38,743 nucleotides of DNA from Prevotella multiformis DSM 16608 (GCF_000191065.1 NZ_GL872282.1:979231-1017973), one strand, 5' to 3'; counted from the stretch's first letter, positions 9,218 to 17,300 are shown. Notes: generated by a model from the letters alone, not told the origin. Made by a program: numbers and translations.

Positions 9218-11842
9218 ATGAAGCAATCGCCTTGGCAAATTATTAAAAGTACAGGTACAAGCCTTATACCGAAATACAGTATGATGGAGGTCAATAAAAT
9301 AGTTGAAGAGTGCTACAGTAGACTACCCTATAAATGGAAAAGCCGTCCTTGGGGGTTGACTGACCATGGAAGAAAGGTACTTCAAACAGAAACGGAACTT
9401 GATGGATATCTTGCTGCCTATGGTGAAATGCATATCGTTAAGCGTAGGGTGGCCTTGCAGAATTTCCCATGTAGGAATGCGAATGATGAGATTAGAAGTC
9501 ATAACTTCGAGATTTTTGATTGGGGCTGTGGCCAAGGTATAGCTACTCTCACCCTCCTTGAATTTCTGAGAGAACGCAATCTTCTCGGTCGGTTGAACGG
9601 CATTACGCTAATTGAACCCTCTAACATGGCACTTGAAAGGGCGAAAAAATGGGTAGCTCAAAATGCAGGACCAGGTGTAAAGGTTAAGGCTGTAGAGAAA
9701 CTTATCCCTGCTGATATTGAAGGACACATGGATGAGGTCGATTGTACTTCTGCAGTGAGTATTAATCTTTTCTCCAATATTTTGGACATACGTAGTATCA
9801 GCCTTCAGTGGTTAGCTCACAAAACGGCTTCATTAGCCAATGTAAACTACATGATTTGTATTGGACCGAAGTTCTCAAAGAATACTCGTATCCAGGATTT
9901 CTGTGGCTACTTTAATCCTTCTTCCTATTTTTCCTGTATTGATTCATATTGTTATGGTTATACGCAGAAGACTAATCATCCCTATGGTTGTGAGACAAGA
10001 TGTTTTGTACATCATAGGAAGGAGCAACTGAATGATGGCTATGTTGAGATTGCCAGCGATACCAGACAGAGTGATGATTATGAATATTCAGTTGAATGTC
10101 TTAGAGGTATAGTGGAGGACAAAGCACTATATTTCTTTAATAAAGTAAAGAGTGAATGCGCTGCCCTTTTTAATGTTTTCGTTCGCCCTTCCATTGGTGT
10201 AGATACGACTGATGTCCTAATGACGAGTGCAAGTCGTGGCATTGTATTGGTTAATATATGCCACGATATATCCATATTAGAGGATGATTTCAAATATGTC
10301 GAAAACATTAAGAGTTATATTTTCAATACCCACCTTAAAACAATCAAGGTAGATTCGATAATAAACAAAAGTGTTTATGGCTGCGTTAAAACGGCTCTTT
10401 ATTTCCCTAATGCGAGTAAAAAGGAAGTTGCAGATAAAATTGAAGATATAAAGAAGGACACTCAAAGTGCAGGTCGTGGCTATGAGTTTCTTATCAAATT
10501 ATTTCCATCAGATAATTTTAGTGATGTCTTTGAAAAGACTCATGCTTACGGTCTGAGACATGATTACATTGAAGAATTGGTCGGGATTATCGTTGGACAT
10601 TGGCATCCTTATACAGAAGGTGACACTAACTTCCGTCTTACTGACAGACAGAAAAGCATTGTGAGGAGTGATAACAACCGCCTTCGTGTAAAGGGCGTGG
10701 CAGGATGTGGCAAAACGCAAACAGTTGCTAATAGAGCTGTTGAAAAACATTTGCAGACAGGAGATAAAGTCTTAATACTAACCTTTAATATATCTTTGAT
10801 ACAATATGTCAGGATGAGGATAAATCAAGTGCCAGCCGATTTCTCTACATCTAAGTTCGAGATAGCAAACTATCATCAGTTTTTTATCTCTATGGCAAAT
10901 AGATACTCTGGCAGAATGTTTAATCTTTCAGATTTTGATGACCCTAATTATTTTGCATCGTGTGCTGAGAAGATAAAAAGATATAAGACTATCATCATTG
11001 ACGAGGTGCAGGATTTCAAAACCGAATGGCTGGCTTCTATCATCACGTACTTTTTGGCACCAGATGGGACGGTTTCTGTCTTTGGAGATGGTGAGCAGAA
11101 TATATATGGCAGACAGATGGAGGCCGAAACAAAAATGCCTTCAATACCCACCTTCTTAGGTAGATGGAATGAGATGAGCGAAAGACTGTCTATGCGTATT
11201 ATCAATACGGAGATTGCTTCTCTCTCTCATAAGTTTATGAGAGCATTCGTTGATAGTAATATCCCACCCATAAATATTCAGAAGGAATTGTTTTTTGAAA
11301 CTTATTGGTTGAAATATTGGAATGTTTCAGCTGATACTAACGCTTCTCAATTATGTCAATATATAAGATGGATTTTGCAAGAATATAAACTCAATACACG
11401 TGATGTAGTTGTTATGGCCGAGTCTATCAATATACTCAGAGATATAGAAAAGCTTTATATGACTACTGGCAAAAGGTGCATGACTAATTTTGAATCTGCT
11501 GAAGAATATGGAAATCTTATACATGCACAAGCGGACCCCAACCACTTTCAAAAAGATTTGACGGAGATACGCCGTGCTGCGAAAACGCATTTCACGACAG
11601 ATGCAGACGACATGAAGCTGTCAACCATACATAGTTTCAAAGGTTGGGAGTCCGAATCTGTTATCCTTATCTTACAACCAGAAATGTCTGGCAATGTTAG
11701 GCCTAATGGCTATTATATTCAGGAAAGGGACAATACTCCAGCTCTTATTTATACAGCTCTGACAAGGGCTAAATGTAATCTCTTTATCTTGAATCTTGGC
11801 AACACCAAATATCATTCATTCTTCCAAACAAATATCAGATAA
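9218..11842 (+). CDS. Methyltransferase-like module fused to UvrD/Rep-type SF1 helicase (874 aa)
   Basis: The first 250 residues are homologous to the N-terminus of the RecQ fusion: a shared pattern G-x-MH-x2-K-x2-VA, then DWGCGQG (101-107), LIEPS, LFSNILD and CIGP-x-S. Residues about 260-480 are unassigned. A compact SF1 helicase follows: Walker A GVAGCGKT (493-500), Walker B IIIDEVQD (D595-D599), a motif III segment FGDGEQNIYG, motif V TIHSFKG (803-809) and motif VI ALTRA (847-851). The unusual pairing of one methyltransferase-like module with two unrelated helicases suggests that both proteins recognise the same partner or substrate. The catalytic pocket looks plausible (G-x-G-x-G-like), but methylation is not proven. 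The stop codon lies one base before the insertion sequence at 11844, so downstream operon members may have been lost. Confidence 0.87.
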   Translation: MKQSPWQIIKSTGTSLIPKYSMMEVNKIVEECYSRLPYKWKSRPWGLTDHGRKVLQTETELDGYLAAYGEMHIVKRRVALQNFPCRNANDEIRSHNFEIFDWGCGQGIATLTLLEFLRERNLLGRLNGITLIEPSNMALERAKKWVAQNAGPGVKVKAVEKLIPADIEGHMDEVDCTSAVSINLFSNILDIRSISLQWLAHKTASLANVNYMICIGPKFSKNTRIQDFCGYFNPSSYFSCIDSYCYGYTQKTNHPYGCETRCFVHHRKEQLNDGYVEIASDTRQSDDYEYSVECLRGIVEDKALYFFNKVKSECAALFNVFVRPSIGVDTTDVLMTSASRGIVLVNICHDISILEDDFKYVENIKSYIFNTHLKTIKVDSIINKSVYGCVKTALYFPNASKKEVADKIEDIKKDTQSAGRGYEFLIKLFPSDNFSDVFEKTHAYGLRHDYIEELVGIIVGHWHPYTEGDTNFRLTDRQKSIVRSDNNRLRVKGVAGCGKTQTVANRAVEKHLQTGDKVLILTFNISLIQYVRMRINQVPADFSTSKFEIANYHQFFISMANRYSGRMFNLSDFDDPNYFASCAEKIKRYKTIIIDEVQDFKTEWLASIITYFLAPDGTVSVFGDGEQNIYGRQMEAETKMPSIPTFLGRWNEMSERLSMRIINTEIASLSHKFMRAFVDSNIPPINIQKELFFETYWLKYWNVSADTNASQLCQYIRWILQEYKLNTRDVVVMAESINILRDIEKLYMTTGKRCMTNFESAEEYGNLIHAQADPNHFQKDLTEIRRAAKTHFTTDADDMKLSTIHSFKGWESESVILILQPEMSGNVRPNGYYIQERDNTPALIYTALTRAKCNLFILNLGNTKYHSFFQTNIR

Positions 11843-11843
11843 T

Positions 11844-13273
11844 CAATACTCCGTTAATTTTTATGCTGCGTCAGCATCGAAACTAAATATATCATTTATC
11901 CTTTCTTTATTTAAAGGCGTGTTCGGGTTCTTCTCGAACACGTCAATAATTCGTTGGGCATAGTAGGCATTGACCATCTGCGCTTTAAGTCGACCGACGG
12001 ACGTGCCAGGTTCCTTGCACATGATCTTGGCCACATTGAGTGCCGTGAATGAAGAGTTGAAGGCAAAGTCAAGTTTTCTCTTGTCGCGTGCCTGACAATC
12101 TGTAAGGCCGAGGAACTGCTTTGCGTCGCGAAAGCAAAACTCCTCTTGGAAACGTGTGGTGTAGTACTCCACCACATCGCGTCCGTCCATGTTCTCATCC
12201 GTAGCGAAGTACAGACGGCGGACACCGTTGGGCAACTCGTGGATGACAAACGAAACGACCCTGTGCAAGGACTTGCACCATGCCTTGAGCGCATAGGCCT
12301 TGCCGGAGGTCTCCTCCAGTTCAAGCATTTCGACTTTGGACATATCGATGTTCCTCACGTCAATCTTGTCACCTTTGACGCGGGGACGGCCGGGCTTTCC
12401 CGTGGGTTCCCCGTCCCATGTGTAGAACAAGGCTGCGTCGTGACGCAGGCGGCTCACAACATGGAATCCCATCTTCATTACCTTGTCGATGAAAGGCCTT
12501 TTGGAGAAGGCTGAGTCGGCGACAAGAACCTTGCAGATACGCTGCAGCCTTACCTTGTCGTCCTGCAACACCTTGGCATACCAGTCGTACAGGCTCATCT
12601 CTTTTTTCTCCTCGCCTTTTCCCAATGTGGTCTGCACCGCCTTGAGCATCATACACTCATGCAGGTCCACGTCTATCACCCCGATGCCGAGGATCTCAAG
12701 ACCGTGCTTTACCGCACCTGCACAGCCCGACCAGAACGTACCCACGTATGGGGTATGCTTCCCAGCCTTCCTGATGAAGCGCGGGTCTATGACGACGGCA
12801 TTGCGACCCTTGCCTTGTTTGAAGGCGAAAGCACTCAGCCACATGTTCATCTCAAGCCAGTCCACGCTGCGCTCTGCCGTCTGCCGATAGCACTGCTCGC
12901 CACGATTGCCATAGCGTCCCATCTGCGTGAAATTGCATCTCCTTGGGATGACCATCAAAAGAATCAAAAGAAAAAGCATTTCCATGACGTTTGTCTGGAT
13001 ACTTTTGTTTAATTTTGCTCCATCTTCGGCACTGAATGCTGCTTTGCAGAGCTTCATATATCGGCTAATCAAGTTGGTTATCAGCATAAACTTTATGTTT
13101 CTTTTTCAACCCATAAAGTTACTGAAATTCAATGAGATAGCCGATTTTATTATGTTATATTTTGTTATTTGATCTACTCTTTTTCAGAGACTTATCATGT
13201 TTTCTTTCTGCCACAATTTCTGTTGCCTTAGGGACGAAAGCTTCGCAAACCGCGAAAATTTAACGGACTATTG
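11844..13273 (-). mobile_element. IS4-family insertion sequence, copy 2 (complete, 1430 bp)
   Basis: The element is bounded by imperfect inverted repeats CAATACTCCGTTAA (11844-11857) and TTAACGGACTATTG (13260-13273). TAAT on both sides (11840-11843 and 13274-13277) is a possible 4-base target duplication. One transposase gene fills it. The left flank is the stop codon of the SF1 helicase; the right flank is a truncated Fic gene. Confidence 0.9.
11861..13087 (-). CDS. IS4-family transposase (DDE), copy 2, intact
   Basis: This 408-residue transposase has its first catalytic Asp in VVIDPRFI (near residue 98). The C-terminal IS4 signature Y-x2-R-x3-E-x6-K is met exactly by YYTTRFQEEFCFRDAK. It is uninterrupted, unlike copy 1. 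The first Met (13087) lies 187 bases inside the right end. An internal Met at codon 35 is an alternative start, since the first 34 residues are poorly constrained. The gene is more GC-rich than the defence genes beside it, which fits a separate origin. Confidence 0.92.
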   Translation of the reverse strand: MLITNLISRYMKLCKAAFSAEDGAKLNKSIQTNVMEMLFLLILLMVIPRRCNFTQMGRYGNRGEQCYRQTAERSVDWLEMNMWLSAFAFKQGKGRNAVVIDPRFIRKAGKHTPYVGTFWSGCAGAVKHGLEILGIGVIDVDLHECMMLKAVQTTLGKGEEKKEMSLYDWYAKVLQDDKVRLQRICKVLVADSAFSKRPFIDKVMKMGFHVVSRLRHDAALFYTWDGEPTGKPGRPRVKGDKIDVRNIDMSKVEMLELEETSGKAYALKAWCKSLHRVVSFVIHELPNGVRRLYFATDENMDGRDVVEYYTTRFQEEFCFRDAKQFLGLTDCQARDKRKLDFAFNSSFTALNVAKIMCKEPGTSVGRLKAQMVNAYYAQRIIDVFEKNPNTPLNKERINDIFSFDADAA

Positions 13274-13607
13274 TAATGAGAAAGATGACACCTTCAAAAG
13301 TTCTATCGGACAGATCTATCAGACATTTGATGGTACGGAACTCTATCCGAGTGTGGAGGAAAAAGCGGCTATGCTTCTCTATCTTGTCACCAAGAACCAC
13401 TCGTTCAGTGATGGAAACAAGCGCATTGCAGCCACCCTCTTCCTATGGTTTATGAACAACAATGCCATCCTCTATCGCCCCGATGGTACCAAACGAATTG
13501 CTGACAACACACTCGTTGCCCTCACCCTAATGATTGCTGAGAGCAAAACAGAGGAAAAGGATATAATGGTAAAGGTGGTGGTGAATCTTATCAACCAAGC
13601 CAATTAG
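13274..13607 (+). pseudogene. 3' fragment of a Fic-domain gene (RhuM/Fic type), cut by the IS
   Basis: From the IS junction onward the frame encodes NEKDD...FKSSIGQIYQTFDG, then NHSFSDGNKRIAATLFLWF. The HSFSDGNKR core corresponds to the Fic/Doc active-site loop HPFx(D/G)GNxR, with Ser in place of Pro. It resembles the C-terminus of Bacteroidota RhuM/Fic virulence-type proteins of about 330 residues. The N-terminal two thirds are missing, and no matching sequence lies left of the IS. The frame can be extended backward into the IS to an ATG at 13197, giving 136 residues, but those first 26 or so codons are IS sequence. Fic proteins AMPylate targets and often form toxin-antitoxin pairs; this copy is probably dead. 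Confidence 0.8.
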
Positions 13608-13724
13608 TAAATACAGTAAGAGAAATACAGCACAAAGCAAAGCTATTATAGAGTCTATTATATGCTTTTTCACCCTAAACTAATAAAATTATAGTATAGA
13701 AACATATCATTGAAAAAAAATATA

Positions 13725-13732
13725 TATATTTG
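13725..13732 (+). promoter_or_regulatory. Candidate -7 box TATATTTG for the lipoprotein gene
   Basis: TATATTTG fits TAnnTTTG and is followed by GC. The nearest TTG (13710-13712) is only 12 bases upstream, shorter than the usual 19-21, so the -33 box is unclear. The leader would be about 75 bases. Confidence 0.4.
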
Positions 13733-13809
13733 CAACAGAGATTAAAAGCACAAGCCAATGAGTTGACAAGAACGTGCCAATTACAAAATTATAACACAAA
13801 AACGGGACA

Positions 13810-14637
13810 ATGAAAAAGACTATTACAATCGCACTTCTTACTGCAGCAGTAATAGGTGCAACATCTTTTTTTTCATCATGCAGTAACAAAAACGATGATG
13901 ACTGGATTATTGATCGCCGGCCAGATCCTGTAACAATTGACCTTTCAAAGGTATTCACTAATGGCATGCCTAAAGAGGTGGACAGTATGACTATCCAAAC
14001 AGATGAAAGAGGATTAGTTACAAGTATTAAGACTAAGGATGAAATGGTATCTTTCAAATACATTAATACAAAAACACGTGCTATTGTAATCCCAAATGTC
14101 TTCATGAAAGTAGAACGTAATGGGAAAGCAACAGTCTATATAATGTATCTGAACAACAACGGTTTTGTTAGAGGATGCATGATAGAGCAAAAGGAAAATA
14201 CAAAGGAAGATACATGGAGGTTCACTTATAACGATAATGACCAACTAATTAATATAATCCATTCAGCAGATGACTACAAAGAATTTACTTTGACTTATAA
14301 AGATAGCAACATCTCTGAAATAGAGACAAAAACTATCGTCTCACAAACAACAACAAGAAAAAAAGATACTTGCAAAGTTGCTTATACGTCAACTGCCACC
14401 CCTACTCCTATAGTGAACAAGGGTAACATTATGCTCTTCAATACAACGTTTGGTATTGACATTGGCGCAATGAAATACGCCTACTATGCAGGATTGCTTG
14501 GAAAAGCAACTAAGAACTTGCCTGTACAGCTTATTGATAAGAGCGGCAACAAAACCAACTTTACATGGACTTTCAATAGTAATGGCTTCCCAACATCAAT
14601 GACAAGTGGTAGCCATCAATACAAGTTCGTGTGGTAA
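13810..14637 (+). CDS. DUF4595-like lipoprotein
   Basis: This 275-residue protein begins with a lipoprotein signal peptide (MKKTITIALL..., lipobox FFSSC, so Cys at about 24) followed by Ser-Asn-Lys-Asn-Asp-Asp-Asp, an acidic start typical of exported Bacteroidota lipoproteins. The body has repeated short beta-strand pairs of the type F-x-Y-x-D-x-D-x-L-x-x-I and ends FNSNGFPTSMTSGS..YKFVW. This recalls DUF4595, whose members are beta-rich surface lipoproteins of unknown function. It stands alone: a strong intrinsic terminator follows and its upstream neighbour is a broken gene. Codon use is AT-rich like its surroundings. Confidence 0.75.
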   Translation: MKKTITIALLTAAVIGATSFFSSCSNKNDDDWIIDRRPDPVTIDLSKVFTNGMPKEVDSMTIQTDERGLVTSIKTKDEMVSFKYINTKTRAIVIPNVFMKVERNGKATVYIMYLNNNGFVRGCMIEQKENTKEDTWRFTYNDNDQLINIIHSADDYKEFTLTYKDSNISEIETKTIVSQTTTRKKDTCKVAYTSTATPTPIVNKGNIMLFNTTFGIDIGAMKYAYYAGLLGKATKNLPVQLIDKSGNKTNFTWTFNSNGFPTSMTSGSHQYKFVW

Positions 14638-14731
14638 AAAAGTATTTTATATCATTACATATATTTATCATCCCCCTTCTATAAAGTACACTCGGAAAGT
14701 AAATCAATAGGGGGTTACTTTCAAACCATAG

Positions 14732-14774
14732 CTCTCAGACCATACCCCTCACTGGTCTGAGAGCTTTTCTTTTA
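14732..14774 (+). terminator. Intrinsic terminator after the lipoprotein gene
   Basis: A perfect 11-base stem, GCTCTCAGACC (14732-14742) with GGTCTGAGAGC (14755-14765), has a 12-base loop and is followed by TTTTCTTTT. Confidence 0.9.
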
Positions 14775-14849
14775 CCCTTTTACTTCCCCATCCCAAATCT
14801 AAACCCATGCAAAATAGCACAAATACAGACATTACTACATAGCTTATCC

Positions 14850-14880
14850 TTGCAAAGCGGACAACGAACCAGTATCTTTG
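14850..14880 (+). promoter_or_regulatory. Promoter of the HU-like gene
   Basis: TTG (14850-14852), 20 bases, then TATCTTTG (14873-14880). This matches the Bacteroidota primary sigma promoter. Transcription would start near 14887, leaving a leader of about 190 bases that contains the repeated motif described next. Confidence 0.75.
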
Positions 14881-14900
14881 CAGCATGAATCACGAATTAT

Positions 14901-14976
14901 TTTCATGAAAGAAAATATTTTTCTTCATGAAAAGAAATATTTATTTTCACATAAATAATTTCTTTCTTTCGTGAAA
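14901..14976 (+). promoter_or_regulatory. Cluster of TTCATGAAA-type palindromes in the HU gene leader
   Basis: TTTCATGAAA (14901-14910), TTCATGAA (14924-14932 region) and TTTCGTGAAA (14967-14976), plus a half-site TTTTCACAT near 14944, lie in an AT-rich tract just downstream of the predicted start site. They could be operators for an autoregulatory DNA-binding protein or form RNA structure. No T-run terminator follows. Confidence 0.5.
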
Positions 14977-15079
14977 AGAATTCTGTCTAAGCTAAAAGTA
15001 TGTGATTATAGAGACTCGTTTCACACACTAACGGCTCACGGAAAAGATGATTATTAACCCTTATTACAAACGTAAAGCT

Positions 15080-15676
15080 ATGACTGTAAATTACAAACTA
15101 TTAAGAACAAGCGGTAAACTCGCACAACGTAAAGCACTAAGAATCGTACCTATCAAGAAAGATGTCACGGGAATAGAGAGAATCTGTCAGCATATCCAAC
15201 AAGCAACAACGCTTACAACAGCCGACATTCTTGGGACTATCTCGGCATTAAAAACAGAATTAGCAGAGGAGCTAAAAAGTGGGAATACAGTTCATTTGCC
15301 AGGCATCGGTTTCTTCTCCCTTGCCCTTAAAGGCGACATGTACGAAGACCCTAAGACGCATCGTCATCACCTCCGTAATGTTGCTGTTCGCAAAATCAGA
15401 TTCCGTCCCGACAAGTATTTTCATGAAGCATTAGGAGAGATGGAGTTTGAAAACAAGACCTACAAAGACGGTACGCCATCACTCCCCATGAGACTAACCG
15501 TCAACGCTGCACTAAAAGAGTTGTTTGATGAGAGTCCGATAATAACCGTTAACGACCTCCGTCGCCGTCTGAACCTTTCTTCCACCTATGCCTACCAGCT
15601 TGCGGCACAACTGGAACGTGAAAAGAAAATCATCAACATCGGTTCACGTTACCGCAAAATCTACAGAAAAGCATAG
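15080..15676 (+). CDS. HU-family DNA-binding protein with C-terminal extension
   Basis: The chosen start gives 198 residues (MTVNYKLL...). An ATG at 15047 would add 11 residues, MIINPYYKRKA, and cannot be excluded. Residues about 1-125 resemble the Bacteroidota HU-like domain, with an N-terminal YKLLRTSGKLAQRK strand, a helical pair, and the HLPGIGFFSLALKG beta-arm segment. The last 70 residues contain a helix-turn-helix-like stretch (VNDLRRRLNLSSTYAYQLAAQLEREKKI), longer than classical 90-residue HU. It should bind DNA as a dimer and act in nucleoid structure or local regulation. Its own promoter and a cluster of palindromes lie upstream, which suggests autoregulation. Confidence 0.8.
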   Translation: MTVNYKLLRTSGKLAQRKALRIVPIKKDVTGIERICQHIQQATTLTTADILGTISALKTELAEELKSGNTVHLPGIGFFSLALKGDMYEDPKTHRHHLRNVAVRKIRFRPDKYFHEALGEMEFENKTYKDGTPSLPMRLTVNAALKELFDESPIITVNDLRRRLNLSSTYAYQLAAQLEREKKIINIGSRYRKIYRKA

Positions 15677-15752
15677 GACGAAAAAAGCAGACGGACGGCA
15701 TCCGTCATGCTGGATAAAGTAATCTGACAGGTATAAAATCTCTTCCGAATAC

Positions 15753-15783
15753 TTTGTTTTTCAGAAGGAAAATGTTATTTTTG
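15753..15783 (+). promoter_or_regulatory. Promoter ahead of a short ORF
   Basis: TTTG (15753-15756), 19 bases, then TATTTTTG (15776-15783) is a near-consensus Bacteroidota promoter. It sits 25 bases ahead of the ATG at 15808. Confidence 0.7.
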
Positions 15784-15807
15784 TAGAAACATAAAAACTG
15801 ACAGTCT

Positions 15808-15933
15808 ATGCCTGCAACTGCGCAACTAACACTTAACGGTCATCATTATGACGTTGAACTGCTCAATCAGAGTTTTCACCTGCCCACAGGTTGGAGTGGT
15901 CACCCCAGGCAAACCTTACCCGGTAATCACTGA
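15808..15933 (+). CDS. Short ORF (41 aa), probably the 5' stub of a broken gene
   Basis: The frame starts MPATAQLTLNGHHYDVEL and ends after 41 codons. The opening pattern LTLNG-x2-Y-DV-x4-QSF weakly recalls the first strand of Bacteroidota Hcp/TssD-type secretion tube proteins, but 41 residues are too few to assign it. A second frame immediately downstream encodes PGKPYPVITEYKGKQIW before stopping, as though a frameshift or deletion had joined two pieces. The strong promoter just upstream shows that a real gene began here. Function unknown. Confidence 0.4.
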   Translation: MPATAQLTLNGHHYDVELLNQSFHLPTGWSGHPRQTLPGNH

Positions 15934-15951
15934 ATACAAAGGTAAGCAGAT

Positions 15952-16179
15952 ATGGAATGTATATCAGCTTTAATACAAAGTACTGAAACAGTACATGATC
16001 CTGCTATCTATGTTCAAATATTTAACATCCTTAAGAGGCTTAAACGATTAAAAGTAATTTCTCAAAAGGTAAAAGGGAAAACAGTGTACATGATCGCTGA
16101 TGGAAATATTATCTGGCATAAGATTGACAACACATTTGTAGTTAATAAGAATACTAAAGTTTCCCACCCTAATAAATAG
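15952..16179 (+). CDS. Hypothetical small protein (75 aa)
   Basis: The product is short and basic, with a predicted helical segment VQIFNILKRLKRLKVISQKVKGKTVYMI (in two pieces, residues about 21-48) that could be a small winged-helix DNA-binding fold: helix, basic helix, then a two-stranded wing. I do not recognise the family. An AGGTAAG-like stretch lies upstream of the ATG. It sits between the broken 41-residue ORF and transposase remnants, so it could be a relic. Confidence 0.35.
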   Translation: MECISALIQSTETVHDPAIYVQIFNILKRLKRLKVISQKVKGKTVYMIADGNIIWHKIDNTFVVNKNTKVSHPNK

Positions 16180-16265
16180 ATAGTAAAATAACAGTTTGTC
16201 GAATTTTCTTTGTAGATTAGTAATCGCTAAACAACTGATTTTAAAGACAAGACAACAAAACTGTT

Positions 16266-16664
16266 ATGGAGGCAAAAATAGAGAAAATAAGTGAGTTATC
16301 CAAACTTCTGAGTGTTAAAACTCGAATGAGTGATGATTTATTTCATCTTTTTGGCAAGTTTGGTATCGGTCACCTGTTATCTCGCCTGTCATTGGAGAAA
16401 CATGACGGGGTTTCCGCTTCGGAGTTGATCCTTTCTCTTTGCCTCTTCCGCATTGCGGGTAAGAGCATCCACAGCGTATGCAAGCATAAGATATATGAGC
16501 TTTCAAATCATGGCAAGAACTGTTTCTATCGGATGATGATTCGCCCGCAGATGGATTGGAGGCGCCTGATGAACCACTTTGCCTTGCGTTATATGTGCCT
16601 GTTGCGTAAGTATGGCGAAGCTCCTCGATCTGAAGCCACGACATGTTTCATCATAGATACGTGA
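16266..16664 (+). pseudogene. N-terminal fragment of a DDE transposase, interrupted by an IS982-type remnant
   Basis: About 130 residues encode the N-terminal region of an IS4/IS701-like transposase: a helical start, then SLCLFRIAGKSIHSVCKHK, and finally ATTCFIIDT, where the last Asp corresponds to the first catalytic residue. The reading frame is broken exactly there by the inverted repeat of the next element. No catalytic remainder is found on the far side (17145 onward), so the 3' part was deleted. Confidence 0.75.
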
Positions 16665-17144
16665 GTTCGGGTTAAGAAAGTCCTTATAAAAGTTGGTAAT
16701 CTCGTTGGTTTTTTGTAATTTTATGGTTGAAAATCAATAACTTACAAAACAACCAAGCGATGATCATAAAAGACAAGGTTATAGAATTTTTCTGTATTAT
16801 TGATGAGTTTGACAAGAATTTGAATGTTGAACTGAGTAAAAATCTATGTTTACCATCCTATAATAGCAATGGTAAACGTTGTAGAAATCGTAAGGGAAGG
16901 CTTTCTGAAAGTGAAATCATGACTATCCTTGTGTGCTATCACTTCGGTACATATCGTAATTTCAAGGAGTATTATCAGAACTGTATCCGTGGCCGGCTCA
17001 GGCATGAATTCCCTGCTGCCGTCTCCTATAATCGTTTTGTAGAACTCATGCTGCTTTTATGAGAATAAGCCGGAGGCACTGCCTGTATATGTGGAAAAGT
17101 CAAGGCAGTTAGAATTATTTGCATGCTAAACTTATCCCGAACTC
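16663..17144 (+). mobile_element. Internally deleted IS982-family element
   Basis: GAGTTCGGGTTAAG (16663-16676) and CTTATCCCGAACTC (17131-17144) form inverted repeats matching at 13 of 14 positions, and enclose a truncated IS982-type transposase. The element is about 480 bases against about 1 kb for a complete member, so it is non-autonomous. It is nested inside the transposase fragment at 16266. Confidence 0.75.
16760..17062 (+). pseudogene. IS982-family transposase, N-terminal 100 residues only
   Basis: The ATG at 16760 starts MIIKDKVIEFFCIIDEFDKN. The following R-x-GRLSESEIMTILVCYHFGTYRNFKEYY (around residues 45-72) is the characteristic IS982 N-terminal block, and SYNRFVELM follows. The frame stops after LLL, before any catalytic Asp. 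Two bases later the sequence reads NKPEALPVYVEKSRQ-like in another frame, as expected after deletion of the middle of the gene. Confidence 0.75.
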
Positions 17145-17267
17145 GCGTAGTATATGGATGGAAGTTAAGTAGATGATAGGTTTTGCAGAGGTCTCGTCCT
17201 GGCTTTTTGATTTCTATTTTAAACGGCGGATCATGGTCTAACGAATCCGATTAAATGGTTGAAAAGT
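17145..17267. other. Unassigned sequence between the IS remnant and the retron promoter
   Basis: About 120 bases hold no ORF and no repeat that I can identify. They may be the far edge of the deleted transposase or the native upstream of the retron. Confidence 0.4.
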
Positions 17268-17298
17268 TTTGCTGTTTGAATTATAATATCTATCTTTG
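17268..17298 (+). promoter_or_regulatory. Retron promoter
   Basis: TTTG (17268-17271), 19 bases, then TATCTTTG (17291-17298) is a consensus Bacteroidota promoter. Start would be near 17303-17306, which coincides with the start of the a1 arm of the retron RNA. The box is half of a palindrome, TATCTTTGCCAAAGATA (17291-17307), which might be an operator. Confidence 0.8.
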
Positions 17299-17300
17299 CC

